A DNA stretch of 64,000 nt from Mycobacterium colombiense CECT 3035 (GTDB lineage Bacteria > Actinomycetota > Actinomycetes > Mycobacteriales > Mycobacteriaceae), in the NCBI RefSeq assembly GCF_002105755.1, contig NZ_CP020821.1, positions 4,650,001-4,714,000 on the forward strand, in the 5' to 3' direction. Position 1 is the stretch's first letter; each line of letters starts with the position of its first letter. The notes beneath the pieces were generated by a model that saw nothing but the letters and a program-made list of their open reading frames with translations, was not told the DNA's origin and did not search any database. This document shows, piece after piece, positions 37,935 through 47,103 of this stretch. Made by a program: the position numbers and the translations under genes.

Positions 37935-38849
37935 CTAGTCGAGCGGATAGACCACCCCGGTGAGCTCCTCGGAGACGGTCCACAGCCTGCGCTGCGCGGC
38001 GACGTCGTGCGACCTTTCGCTGGACGCAACGACTTTCGGGTGGCCCTGCATTTCACCGAGGCCGTCGGGCCCGTAGTACTGACCCCCGAGCACGCCAGGA
38101 TCGGTCGCGGCGCGCAGTGTCGGCAGGGCGCCCATAGCCGCGTCCTGCGAGATCAGGCCGAACACCGGAGTCACGACGCGCTCAGCAAGCGGCGGCAGGT
38201 TGCGGGTGAGCTCGGTGCGCGAGCCGCCGGGATGGGCAGCCACCGCGATCGTCGTCCCCTGCGGTGCCAGCCGCCGCTGGAGTTCATACGTGAACATCAG
38301 GTTGGCCAGCTTGGCCTGCCCGTAGGCCGCAATCCGGTTGTAGCGGCGCTCCCACTGCAGGTCGTCGAAATGGATGTCGGCGAGGATGCGGTGGCCCAGG
38401 CTGCTGACGGTCACCACCCGGGAGCCGGCGACCGGCAGCAGCCGGTCCAGCAGCAGCCCGGTGAAGGCGAAGTGACCCAGGTGGTTGGTGCCGAACTGCA
38501 GCTCGAAGCCGTCCTTGGTGGTCGACTTCGGCGTCCACATCACTCCGGCGTTGTTGATCAGCAGGTCGATCCGGTCGTGCGCGGACCGCAGCTGCTCGGC
38601 CGCGGCGCGGACGGAGTCCAGCGAGGTCAGGTCGAGCTCCTGCAGCGCGACGTCGGCGTCTGGGCTCTGGGCGGTGATGCGCGCGGCGGCGTCCTTGCCC
38701 TTGTCCAGGTTGCGGACGGCCAGCACCACGCGGGCGCCGTGGTCGGCGAGCGCCAGGGCCGTTTCGTAGCCCAGGCCCGTGTTGGCTCCGGTGATGACGG
38801 CGACCCGGCCGGTCTGGTCGGGGATGTCCGCGGTGGTCCATTTGGCCAT
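37935..38849 (-). CDS. Short-chain dehydrogenase, paralogue of the Rv0439c-like gene
   Basis: The 304-residue SDR has VAVITGANTGLGYETA, NNAGVM and the catalytic YGQAKLAN, and ends SEELTGVVYPLD. By eye it shares long blocks with the protein at 34880-35818, so a local duplication is likely. AGGAG at 38856-38860 is a good ribosome-binding site. It is divergent from a TetR gene, with a TTGACA/TATAGT promoter embedded in inverted repeats, so this copy has gained its own regulation. The substrate is unknown. Confidence 0.88.
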   Translation of the reverse strand: MAKWTTADIPDQTGRVAVITGANTGLGYETALALADHGARVVLAVRNLDKGKDAAARITAQSPDADVALQELDLTSLDSVRAAAEQLRSAHDRIDLLINNAGVMWTPKSTTKDGFELQFGTNHLGHFAFTGLLLDRLLPVAGSRVVTVSSLGHRILADIHFDDLQWERRYNRIAAYGQAKLANLMFTYELQRRLAPQGTTIAVAAHPGGSRTELTRNLPPLAERVVTPVFGLISQDAAMGALPTLRAATDPGVLGGQYYGPDGLGEMQGHPKVVASSERSHDVAAQRRLWTVSEELTGVVYPLD

Positions 38850-38875
38850 GGGAGGCTCCTTGAACTTGTAGAGTA

Positions 38876-38937
38876 AACGGGGCGGGCGCTCCGGTTGACT
38901 GTCACTATACGGAACGCACGCCCCGCTTTGTCAACCG
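38876..38937 (-). promoter_or_regulatory. SDR promoter within an inverted-repeat operator
   Basis: On the minus strand TTGACA (38929-38934), a 19-nt spacer and TATAGT (38904-38909) form a strong-looking promoter for the SDR gene. GGTTGAC/GTCAACC arms flank it (38893-38899 and 38930-38936), and AAACGGGGCGGGCGCTCCG pairs imperfectly with CGGAACGCACGCCCCGCTTT. The divergent TetR is the obvious candidate to bind this region. Confidence 0.65.
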
Positions 38938-38952
38938 CGGAGGAGTGAACAG

Positions 38953-39525
38953 ATGGCGCAACCCGCACGGCCGTTGCGCGCCGACGCGGCGCGCAACCGG
39001 GCCCGCGTGCTGGACGTCGCCTACGACACCTTTGCGGCCGAGGGCCTGTCGGTACCCATCGACGAGGTCGCGCGCCGGGCCGGTGTCGGGGCCGGCACCG
39101 TCTACCGGCACTTCCCGACCAAGGAGGCGCTGTTCCAGGCGGTCATCGAGGACCGGATGCAGCGGCTGGTCGACGACGGCCGCGCCCTGCTGGATTCCGT
39201 CGGACCCGGCGAAGCGCTCTTCGCGCTGCTGCGGTCGATGGTGCTGCACTGGGGCGCGGCGGATCGCGGACTGGTGGACGCGCTGGCCGGATTCGGGATC
39301 GACATCGCCACCGCTGCGCCCGACGCCGAGGACGCGTTCCTGGCGATGCTCGACGAGCTACTGCGAGCCGCGCAGCGGGCGGGCACGGCACGCCAGGACA
39401 TCAGCGTGCGCGAAGTGAAGGCGATCATGGTCGGGTGCCAGGCGGCGGAGGCCTACAACCCGGACTTGGCCGAGCGGGTGACCGACGTCGTCGTCGACGG
39501 TTTACGCGCTGGGCGATCGGGCTGA
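38953..39525 (+). CDS. TetR-family regulator divergent from the SDR paralogue
   Basis: The 190-residue protein has an N-terminal HTH (RVLDVAYDTFAAEGLSVPIDEVARRAGVGAGTVYRHFPTKEAL) and a C-terminal TetR_C domain with MVLHWGAADRGLVDALAGFG. GGAGGAG at 38939-38945 lies seven bases before the ATG. It shares its 103-bp upstream region with the divergent SDR gene and is expected to repress that gene and itself. It ends 178 bp before groEL2 and is not part of the heat-shock unit. Confidence 0.88.
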   Translation: MAQPARPLRADAARNRARVLDVAYDTFAAEGLSVPIDEVARRAGVGAGTVYRHFPTKEALFQAVIEDRMQRLVDDGRALLDSVGPGEALFALLRSMVLHWGAADRGLVDALAGFGIDIATAAPDAEDAFLAMLDELLRAAQRAGTARQDISVREVKAIMVGCQAAEAYNPDLAERVTDVVVDGLRAGRSG

Positions 39526-39531
39526 CCTCTT

Positions 39532-39561
39532 CTTGCACTCGGCATAGGCGAGTGCTAAGAA
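39532..39561 (+). promoter_or_regulatory. groEL2 promoter with CIRCE operator 1
   Basis: CTTGCACTC-N9-GAGTGCTAA (39532-39558) matches the HrcA-binding CIRCE consensus TTAGCACTC-N9-GAGTGCTAA with two mismatches in the left arm. The arm doubles as a -35 box: TTGCAC (39533-39538), a 17-nt spacer, and TAAGAA (39556-39561). Bound HrcA would cover both boxes and keep groEL2 low until heat stress. Confidence 0.85.
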
Positions 39562-39565
39562 TGAC

Positions 39566-39592
39566 TTGGCACTCGCGACCAGCGAGTGCTAG
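39566..39592 (+). promoter_or_regulatory. CIRCE operator 2 upstream of groEL2
   Basis: TTGGCACTC-N9-GAGTGCTAG (39566-39592) is a second CIRCE element, 7 bp after the first and just downstream of the likely transcription start. Two CIRCE copies before groEL genes are usual in mycobacteria. No HspR (HAIR) site is seen in this leader. Confidence 0.88.
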
Positions 39593-39637
39593 GTCGGGAC
39601 GGTGAGGCCAGGGCCGCGTCAAGCGGGGGACACCTAG

Positions 39638-41329
<1,692 letters not shown>

Positions 41330-41349
41330 GTCCACGACTCAAGTACGGG

Positions 41350-41382
41350 AAAGCCCGGCCCCCACACGGGGCCGGGCTTTTT
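41350..41382 (+). terminator. Intrinsic terminator of groEL2
   Basis: AAAGCCCGGCCCC (41350-41362), loop CACAC, and GGGGCCGGGCTTT (41368-41380) form a perfect 13-bp stem running into TTTTT. It starts 20 nt after the groEL2 stop and is the only canonical rho-independent terminator noticed in this window. Confidence 0.95.
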
Positions 41383-41445
41383 CGTGTCTGCCGGTTCCTT
41401 GTGCCCCAGCCGCACCACCCGCCCCTGGAAGGTTCGGTGCTGGTT

Positions 41446-41493
41446 TTGCCCGCCTCGCAGCGACAGGCCGAATTGTCGCTCAGAGGCGGGCAA
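41446..41493. repeat. Long nested inverted repeat after groEL2
   Basis: The outer arms TTGCCCGCCTC (41446-41456) and GAGGCGGGCAA (41483-41493) are perfect over 11 bp. After a 2-by-2 internal mismatch, AGCGACA (41459-41465) pairs with TGTCGCT (41474-41480) around an 8-base loop. The 48-bp hairpin stands 64 bp past the groEL2 terminator and 80 bp before the next gene. It may be a REP-like element or a small structured RNA. Confidence 0.6.
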
Positions 41494-41573
41494 TTCGCCT
41501 ATTGCCCTGGCGGGGCGATGGCCGATACGACCGGCCGCGGCGGCGCCACCCTCGGCGCCCTAGGGTAAAACCC

Positions 41574-42398
41574 GTGGCCCTTCCGACTCCCGCACCCACC
41601 AGCACCGCCGTCGTGACCGGCGCATCGTCGGGCATCGGCGCCGACATCGCGCGCGAACTGGCCGACCGCGGTCACGGCGTCACACTGGTGGCCCGCCGCG
41701 AAGACCGGCTGCGCGAGCTGGCCGACGAACTCGCCGGCCGCGTGCGCGTGGAGGTGATCGCTTGCGACGTCGGCGATTCCGCCGCCCGGGCCGGCCTTCT
41801 CGTGGAGGTCGAGCGGCGCGGCCTGACCGCCGACATCCTGGTCAACAACGCCGGCATCGGCACCATGGGGTCGGTGACCACACTGCCCGTCGACGACGAG
41901 GTTGCTCAGGTGCGGGTCAATGTCGAGGCCGTCATCGACCTGTCCACCCGTGCGGTCCAGCAGATGGTGCCGCGCGGCCGCGGCGCGATCCTCAACGTCG
42001 GATCAACCGCGGGCTACCAACCCTTTCCGGGCCAGGTCGGCTATGCGGCCACCAAGGCGTTCGTCAACAACTACACGCAGGGGCTGCGCGGTGAGCTTGC
42101 CGGCACCGGCGTCACCGTCGCGCTGCTGTGCCCGGGCCCGGTGCGCACCGAGTTCGTGAAGAGCGCCGGCATGGACGAGCGCGACTTCGCCGATGCGTTT
42201 CCGAAGTTTATGTGGAAGCCGTCGCGCGAGGTGGCGCGCGCCGGAGTCGACGCGCTGGAGCACGATCGCGGGACGGTGATACCCGGGTTGCCGAGCCAGA
42301 TCAGCACCCGGCTGCTTCAATTCATGCCCAGGCGAATCCTGTTGCCGTTATTGAAGAATCAGCACCCCAGCCTGCGCAGGGACCGCTCAGCGCGCTGA
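41574..42398 (+). CDS. Short-chain dehydrogenase/reductase (DltE/YqjQ-like)
   Basis: The 274-residue classical SDR has AVVTGASSGIGADIA, NNAGIG, the NVGSTAGYQPFPGQVGYAATK segment (Ser, Tyr and Lys of the active site), and a C-terminal PSREVARAGVDALEHDRGTVIPG stretch typical of the SDR group near fatty-acid or ketoacyl reductases. GTG 41574 is chosen because TAGGGT at 41561-41566 lies seven bases upstream, a leaderless promoter. It is not at this place in M. tuberculosis (from memory). Confidence 0.86.
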   Translation: MALPTPAPTSTAVVTGASSGIGADIARELADRGHGVTLVARREDRLRELADELAGRVRVEVIACDVGDSAARAGLLVEVERRGLTADILVNNAGIGTMGSVTTLPVDDEVAQVRVNVEAVIDLSTRAVQQMVPRGRGAILNVGSTAGYQPFPGQVGYAATKAFVNNYTQGLRGELAGTGVTVALLCPGPVRTEFVKSAGMDERDFADAFPKFMWKPSREVARAGVDALEHDRGTVIPGLPSQISTRLLQFMPRRILLPLLKNQHPSLRRDRSAR

Positions 42399-42434
42399 CC
42401 CGGGCCAGGGCCGCCGGTGACCAGCGCATCGCCG

Positions 42435-42830
42435 CTAAGCCGGCAGCGAGAACACCACGCAGTCGTGCAGGCATCCCTTTGCGGCGTCGGGGGAGTCGGC
42501 GTCGCGGTGGAGCAGCGCGCGGGTGGGCACCACGGTGAGGCGCGCGGTCTCCGCGCCGGCATCGGTCACTTCGGCGGTGCCGTCGACGATCAAGGAGTAG
42601 CCCCCAGGCTCGGCGGGCGGCCACAGCAGCGTCACGTCGGCACGCTGGGCGAGGTTGTTGCGGGTCCGTCCGCCGATCAGCCCGACGTCCAGCGTCGCCC
42701 CGCGCAGCTGCGGCTCGACCGTCACGGTGTGCACCCGGTAGCCGTCGTCGACCGTGATCAAGTAGGCGTACGGGTAGTCGGCCAGCGCGTCGGACAGCGC
42801 CTGGATATCGACCTTCTTCTTGGTGCGCAT
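42435..42830 (-). CDS. Pyridoxamine 5'-phosphate oxidase-like FMN/F420 split-barrel protein (Rv0441c-like)
   Basis: The 131-residue split-barrel protein has [24 protein letters not shown], then [36 protein letters not shown]. This is the pattern of small flavin- or F420-binding proteins of the PNPOx-like superfamily. No enzyme activity can be assigned. It follows the PPE gene by 31 nt on the same strand, as Rv0441c follows PPE10 in M. tuberculosis (from memory). Confidence 0.8.
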   Translation of the reverse strand: MRTKKKVDIQALSDALADYPYAYLITVDDGYRVHTVTVEPQLRGATLDVGLIGGRTRNNLAQRADVTLLWPPAEPGGYSLIVDGTAEVTDAGAETARLTVVPTRALLHRDADSPDAAKGCLHDCVVFSLPA

Positions 42831-42861
42831 GATCTTCCAGGATAGGCGCGGGATTCCGGAG

Positions 42862-43506
42862 CTACTGGGGTGCCGAGGGCCGCAGGAACCCGGCGATGCG
42901 CGACGTGTACCCGCGGGCGACCGCGCCGGAGCTGGCCGGGCGCGTGACGGCCGTGCTGGTGTTGGAGAAGCCGAGGTTCTGCAGCACCTGGTTCCAGGGC
43001 GGCAGCTTGGCGACGGCCGCCGACGCGTCGGCGTGATAGCCGAACATCGCCGCCACGTCCGCGGCCCACATCTGCTCGTAGGCCGCCTCGATGTCTGCGA
43101 TCGCCGCCGTGCTCTGACCCAGGTGATTGTTTGCCGCCAACGCCGACACCAGGGCGCGGTTGGCCGCCACCACGGCGGGTTGCACGGTGGCGGCGAGGGC
43201 CACCTCGAAGGCGGTCGCGATCGCCGACGCCTGGTGCGACACCTCCTCGGCCTGCGCGGCCGCCGCGCTGAGCCAGCTCACATATTGGCTGGCCACGGAC
43301 ATCATCGCCGCCGACGAGGCGCCCTGCCAGGAGCCGCTGGCGAGATCCGTCGTCACCGAAGAAAATGACGATGCCGACGATGCCAACTCTTCGGCCAGCC
43401 CGTCCCACGCCGCCGCGGCAGCAAGCAGCGGCCCGGGACCAGGACCGGAGAAAATTAGTGCCGAGTTGACTTCTGGCGGCAACCACGCAAAATGCGGGTT
43501 CGTCAC
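42862..43506 (-). CDS. PPE-family protein, short PPE10-like form
   Basis: The 214-residue protein opens [21 protein letters not shown], with the PPE motif at residues 10-12. It keeps the 180-residue PPE domain, including the WxG turn SGSWQG and the conserved [18 protein letters not shown] segment. It stops soon after (NLGFSNTS, then about 35 residues) and lacks the long MPTR pentapeptide tail that M. tuberculosis PPE10 carries. It should still pair with a PE partner and use a type VII system, but no pe gene is adjacent. GTG/ATG 43506 gives a good match to PPE10. Confidence 0.88.
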   Translation of the reverse strand: MTNPHFAWLPPEVNSALIFSGPGPGPLLAAAAAWDGLAEELASSASSFSSVTTDLASGSWQGASSAAMMSVASQYVSWLSAAAAQAEEVSHQASAIATAFEVALAATVQPAVVAANRALVSALAANNHLGQSTAAIADIEAAYEQMWAADVAAMFGYHADASAAVAKLPPWNQVLQNLGFSNTSTAVTRPASSGAVARGYTSRIAGFLRPSAPQ

Positions 43507-43544
43507 GGACCCAACTTAGCTGGTATATGCCACTTTTGGTGGCG

Positions 43545-45287
43545 TTATCGCGAGGCTGCGGGATCAAGCTGGCGACCACGCACCAACTTGCCTGGCCGGG
43601 CGTCGGTGGGAACGCCGTTCTCGGCGATGACTTCCCCGGCCACGATCGTCGCGACATACCCCTCGGCGGTCTGGTCCAGGCGCCGCCCCCCGGCGGGCAG
43701 GTCGTAGCTGATGATGGGCTTGTGCAGCCGCAATGCGGCGTGATCGATGACGTTGAGATCGGCCTTGTAGCCGACCCCGATCCGGCCGCGATCGGCCAGC
43801 CCGGCGACGCGGGCCGGCACCGACGTGAGCTCGCGAACCGCCTCGGCCACCGTGAACCGCCCGGCCTTGCGGTCCCGTGCCCAGTGCGTCAGGAAGTAGG
43901 TCGAATAGCTGGCGTCGCAGATCATCCCGTAGTGCGCGCCGCCGTCGCCCAGGCCGAGCACCACGTCCTCGCGGTGCAGCAGTTCGCCGACGGTGTCCAG
44001 CGAGTTGTTCTGCAGGTTGCTGGTGGCGACCAGCAGCATCGCCTTGCCCTCGTCGTCGAGCAGCCGGTCGTAGGCCTCCTCCATCGGATCCACGCCGCGG
44101 GCGCGGGCCCGGGCCCCGATGCTGGTCGACGGGTCGGGCTCGTAGTCGGGGGTGTCGCCCAGTGGGAAGATCCAGTCCCACATCTGGGCCACGTACAGGA
44201 TCGGGTGCCCCTGGCCCGGCTTGTCGGCCAGGATGCGGGCGCGGACCTCGGGCTTGCGCATCTCGGCGACGCGCTCGGCCAGCGGCAGGTGCGCGATCTC
44301 GCGGTAGCTGGGGTAGAGCACGAACGGGTTGGCGGACAGCTGCAACCCGATGATCAGACCGATCGGTCGCGGCAGCAGCTGGGCGGTGACTCGGATTTCG
44401 CCGCCATCGGCGGCGCTGTTGGCCTTCTCGATCATGGTGATGGCGTCCGGCCAGGACGGGTCGCCCGAGTTGGCGACGACGAGGGTGAAGGTGACCGGCA
44501 GTCCGACGTCCTCGGCGACGTCGAACACCGTCTGCAGCACCGGCTGGTACCCGCCCGCCGGGATGTCGGGAACGAACTGCAGCAGGCCGCCGCCGCCGTC
44601 CACGACGCCGCGGGCGATCTCCTCGATCTCCTCCCTTGCAGCCTCGTAACTCGGTATGGGCGAGCCGCTTTCGGTCTTGTGGATGGTCAGCCGCGACGAC
44701 GCGAAGCCGAGTGCGCCGACCTCGATCGCCTCCCTGGCGAGCTCCCGCATCCTGGCCAGGTCGTCCGGGGTGGCCGGCTCGCGGTCAGCGCCGCGCTGGC
44801 CCATCACGTACACCCGCAGCGGTGAGTGCGGCAGGTACGCGGCGACGTCGATGTCGCGCTTGCCCGATTCGAGGGCGTCCATGTATTCGGGGAACGTCTC
44901 CCACGTCCACGGCAGCCCGTCGGTCATCACGACGCCGGGAATGTCTTCCACGCCGGCCATCACGTCGACGAGCACGTCGTGGTCGGACTGGCGGCAGGGC
45001 GCGAAGCCGACCCCGCAGTTGCCCATCACCACGGTCGTCACCCCGTGCGCCGAGGACGGGGTGAGGCGCTCCGACCAGATGGACTGGCCGTCGTAGTGCG
45101 TGTGCAGGTCGACAAAGCCCGGTGTGACCAGCAGCCCGGTCGCGTCGATCTCGCGCGCTGCGGCCGCGCCGTTGACCGCGCCGACCGCTTGGATGACGCC
45201 GTCTTTCACGGCCACGTCACCGATGTACGGCTCACCCCCCAACCCGTCGACGATGGTGCCATTACGGATGATGAGGTCGTAAGTCAT
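43545..45287 (-). CDS. D-aminoacylase / N-acyl-D-amino-acid deacylase-type amidohydrolase
   Basis: The 580-residue metal-dependent hydrolase has an N-terminal barrel strand MTYDLIIRNGTIVDGLG, metal motif HTHYDGQ (His 62, His 64), GVTTVVMGNCGVGFAP with the bridging Cys found in D-aminoacylases, and GLGDGGAHYGM with a late Asp. A C-terminal beta part holds DLNVIDHAALRLHKP. A paralogous group is widespread in mycobacteria. It lies 39 bp from the PPE gene on the same strand. The substrate is not determined; hydantoin- or lactone-type substrates are other options. Confidence 0.86.
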   Translation of the reverse strand: MTYDLIIRNGTIVDGLGGEPYIGDVAVKDGVIQAVGAVNGAAAAREIDATGLLVTPGFVDLHTHYDGQSIWSERLTPSSAHGVTTVVMGNCGVGFAPCRQSDHDVLVDVMAGVEDIPGVVMTDGLPWTWETFPEYMDALESGKRDIDVAAYLPHSPLRVYVMGQRGADREPATPDDLARMRELAREAIEVGALGFASSRLTIHKTESGSPIPSYEAAREEIEEIARGVVDGGGGLLQFVPDIPAGGYQPVLQTVFDVAEDVGLPVTFTLVVANSGDPSWPDAITMIEKANSAADGGEIRVTAQLLPRPIGLIIGLQLSANPFVLYPSYREIAHLPLAERVAEMRKPEVRARILADKPGQGHPILYVAQMWDWIFPLGDTPDYEPDPSTSIGARARARGVDPMEEAYDRLLDDEGKAMLLVATSNLQNNSLDTVGELLHREDVVLGLGDGGAHYGMICDASYSTYFLTHWARDRKAGRFTVAEAVRELTSVPARVAGLADRGRIGVGYKADLNVIDHAALRLHKPIISYDLPAGGRRLDQTAEGYVATIVAGEVIAENGVPTDARPGKLVRGRQLDPAASR

Positions 45288-45325
45288 TCAAACAATCTAC
45301 GACCGTTGCGGCGGGTCGTGCCAGG

Positions 45326-45706
45326 ATGTTTTCCGTGATCGACCACATCGGAATCAACTGCGCCGACTATCCGAAATCCCAGCGGTTCTACGACACCGTG
45401 CTGGGGGCACTCGGGTTCACCCGGCAGCTGGATTTCGGCCGGGCCATCGGATATGGCCGCGACGGGCATGCGGCATTTTGGATCTCCGACGGTGCGGGCA
45501 TGGCTCCGAACCGGGAAAACCACATCGCGTTCGAGGCCGCCGGCGAGGACGCGGTGCGCGCCTTCCACCAGGCGGCGGTGGCATTGGGCGCCGAGTCGCT
45601 GCACGAGCCACGCGTGTGGCCCGAGTACCACCCCGGTTACTTCGGCGCGTTCGTGCGCGACCCGGACGGCAATAACGTCGAAGCGGTCTGGCACGCGCGC
45701 ACGTAA
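45326..45706 (+). CDS. VOC (glyoxalase/bleomycin-resistance) family protein
   Basis: The 126-residue single VOC module has MFSVIDHIGINCADYPKSQRFYDTVLGALGF (first metal-ligand His) and YHPGYFGAFVRDPDGNNVEAVWHA (final Glu). It is probably a metal-dependent lyase or binding protein. ATG 45326 was used; GTG 45335 is three codons in and also fits. It starts 38 bp from the divergent amidohydrolase gene. Confidence 0.85.
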   Translation: MFSVIDHIGINCADYPKSQRFYDTVLGALGFTRQLDFGRAIGYGRDGHAAFWISDGAGMAPNRENHIAFEAAGEDAVRAFHQAAVALGAESLHEPRVWPEYHPGYFGAFVRDPDGNNVEAVWHART

Positions 45707-45716
45707 TGTCGGTGGC

Positions 45717-46229
45717 ATGGCCAACTCGGACGCTGCCACCCAGGAACTGCTCCGCGATGCGTTCACCCGGTTGATCGAGCACGTCGACCAGATCACCGAC
45801 GGGTTGACCGACGAGGTGTCCGGCTACCGGCCTGACCCGAACGCCAACAGCATCGCGTGGCTGCTCTGGCACAGCGCGCGGGTGCAGGACATCCAGCTGG
45901 CCGACATCGCCGGCGTCGAGCAGGTCTGGTTCCGCGACGGCTGGGTGGACCGGTTCGGACTGGACCTGCCGCGTGACGACACCGGTTACGGGCACAAGCC
46001 GCAGGAGGTGGCCAAGGTGCAGGCGCCCGCGGACCTGCTGTCCGGCTACTACCACGCGGTGCACAAGCTCACCCTCGAATACGTCGCGGGGGTCACCGCC
46101 GGGGAACTGGCCCGCGTCGTCGACACGAACTGGGATCCGCCGGTGACGGCCAGCGCACGGCTGGTGAGCATCATCGACGACTGCGCCCAGCACCTCGGCC
46201 AGGCCGCGTACGTGCGGGGGATTGCGTAG
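45717..46229 (+). CDS. DinB/DUF664-family four-helix protein (Rv0443-like)
   Basis: The 170-residue DinB-like bundle has DEVSGYRPDPNANSIAWLLWHSARVQD, which supplies the first metal-binding His, and SIIDDCAQHLGQAAYVRGI with a His near the end. The mycothiol-dependent S-transferase-like superfamily shares this fold, so a metal- or thiol-linked reaction is possible. It starts 10 nt after the VOC gene stop, so it is co-transcribed with it. Length and place match Rv0443. Confidence 0.85.
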   Translation: MANSDAATQELLRDAFTRLIEHVDQITDGLTDEVSGYRPDPNANSIAWLLWHSARVQDIQLADIAGVEQVWFRDGWVDRFGLDLPRDDTGYGHKPQEVAKVQAPADLLSGYYHAVHKLTLEYVAGVTAGELARVVDTNWDPPVTASARLVSIIDDCAQHLGQAAYVRGIA

Positions 46230-46239
46230 ATTCGCAGGC

Positions 46240-47094
46240 GTGCGATTCGCGGCGACCGTGCTGTTGTGGCTCATCACCACGCTCGCGCTGGCGGTCGCGA
46301 TCCCCGCGGGGTGGACGCAGCTCCACGTCGTCGACGCCGACGGTTACGCCGCGCTGGCGCAACACGCGGCGATCGACCCCGCCCTGCAGTCCGCCATGGC
46401 TTCCGAATTGACCACCCGGGCAATGACTCTCATCGCCGAGCACGGCGGCGGCCGCGCTCCGGTCGACAGTTCCGAGGTGCACGACGCCGCCCGCGCCTTC
46501 ACCGCCGGCCCGGCGTTTCCGCCGCTGTTCGCCCAGGCGAACCGGGCCGCGCACGGCTGGCTGTTCGGCGACCCGGGGGCCGGCGACGGCGGCAACCAGT
46601 GGGCGGTCGACGTGGCACCGATGCTCAACGACGGTGCGATTGAGCCGCTGCTCAGCCGCCACCACGTCACGGTTCCCGCGAAAATCACTGTCCCGCTGAC
46701 CGTTTCGGTCCCGCACTCGATGCGGCAGGGACGGCTGAGCCGGCTGACCACCTGGGGCCCGTGGGTGAGTGTGGGCGCGGCGGCGCTGTGTGGTGTCTGC
46801 GCGCTGCTCACGGTGGCCGCCGCGCGGCGGCGTGGCAAGGCGCTGAGCAGCCTGGGCGTCTCGGCGCTGCTCGTGGGCGCCGGCGGCTGGGCGGGCATCG
46901 AGGTCGCCGGGCGCTACGTCAACGACGCGCTCAACCGCACCGCCGGCAACGTCCGCACCGTGGCCGAGGTGATAGTCGGCCACGCGGAAGCCGGTCTGCA
47001 CCAATGGCTCAACGCGACCTTGCTCGCCGGAGCCGCGCTGGTGGCCCTCGGCGTGGTCGTCGCGATGCTGGGCAGCTTCGCGAAGAAGCCGTGA
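46240..47094 (+). CDS. Hypothetical membrane protein with large extracytoplasmic loop
   Basis: The 284-residue protein has an N-terminal helix (TVLLWLITTLALAVAIPAGW), a roughly 140-residue polar loop (HVVDADGYAALAQHAAID to SVPHSM), then helices around GPWVSVGAAALCGVCALLTVAA, SALLVGAGGWAGIEVAG and LLAGAALVALGVVVAMLGSF. No family is recognised with confidence. GTG 46240 is preferred because TAGATT at 46226-46231 fits a leaderless start; TTG 46222 is also in frame. It stands where the sigK/rskA region would start in M. tuberculosis. Confidence 0.75.
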   Translation: MRFAATVLLWLITTLALAVAIPAGWTQLHVVDADGYAALAQHAAIDPALQSAMASELTTRAMTLIAEHGGGRAPVDSSEVHDAARAFTAGPAFPPLFAQANRAAHGWLFGDPGAGDGGNQWAVDVAPMLNDGAIEPLLSRHHVTVPAKITVPLTVSVPHSMRQGRLSRLTTWGPWVSVGAAALCGVCALLTVAAARRRGKALSSLGVSALLVGAGGWAGIEVAGRYVNDALNRTAGNVRTVAEVIVGHAEAGLHQWLNATLLAGAALVALGVVVAMLGSFAKKP

Positions 47095-47103
47095 GCCCGG
47101 CGG

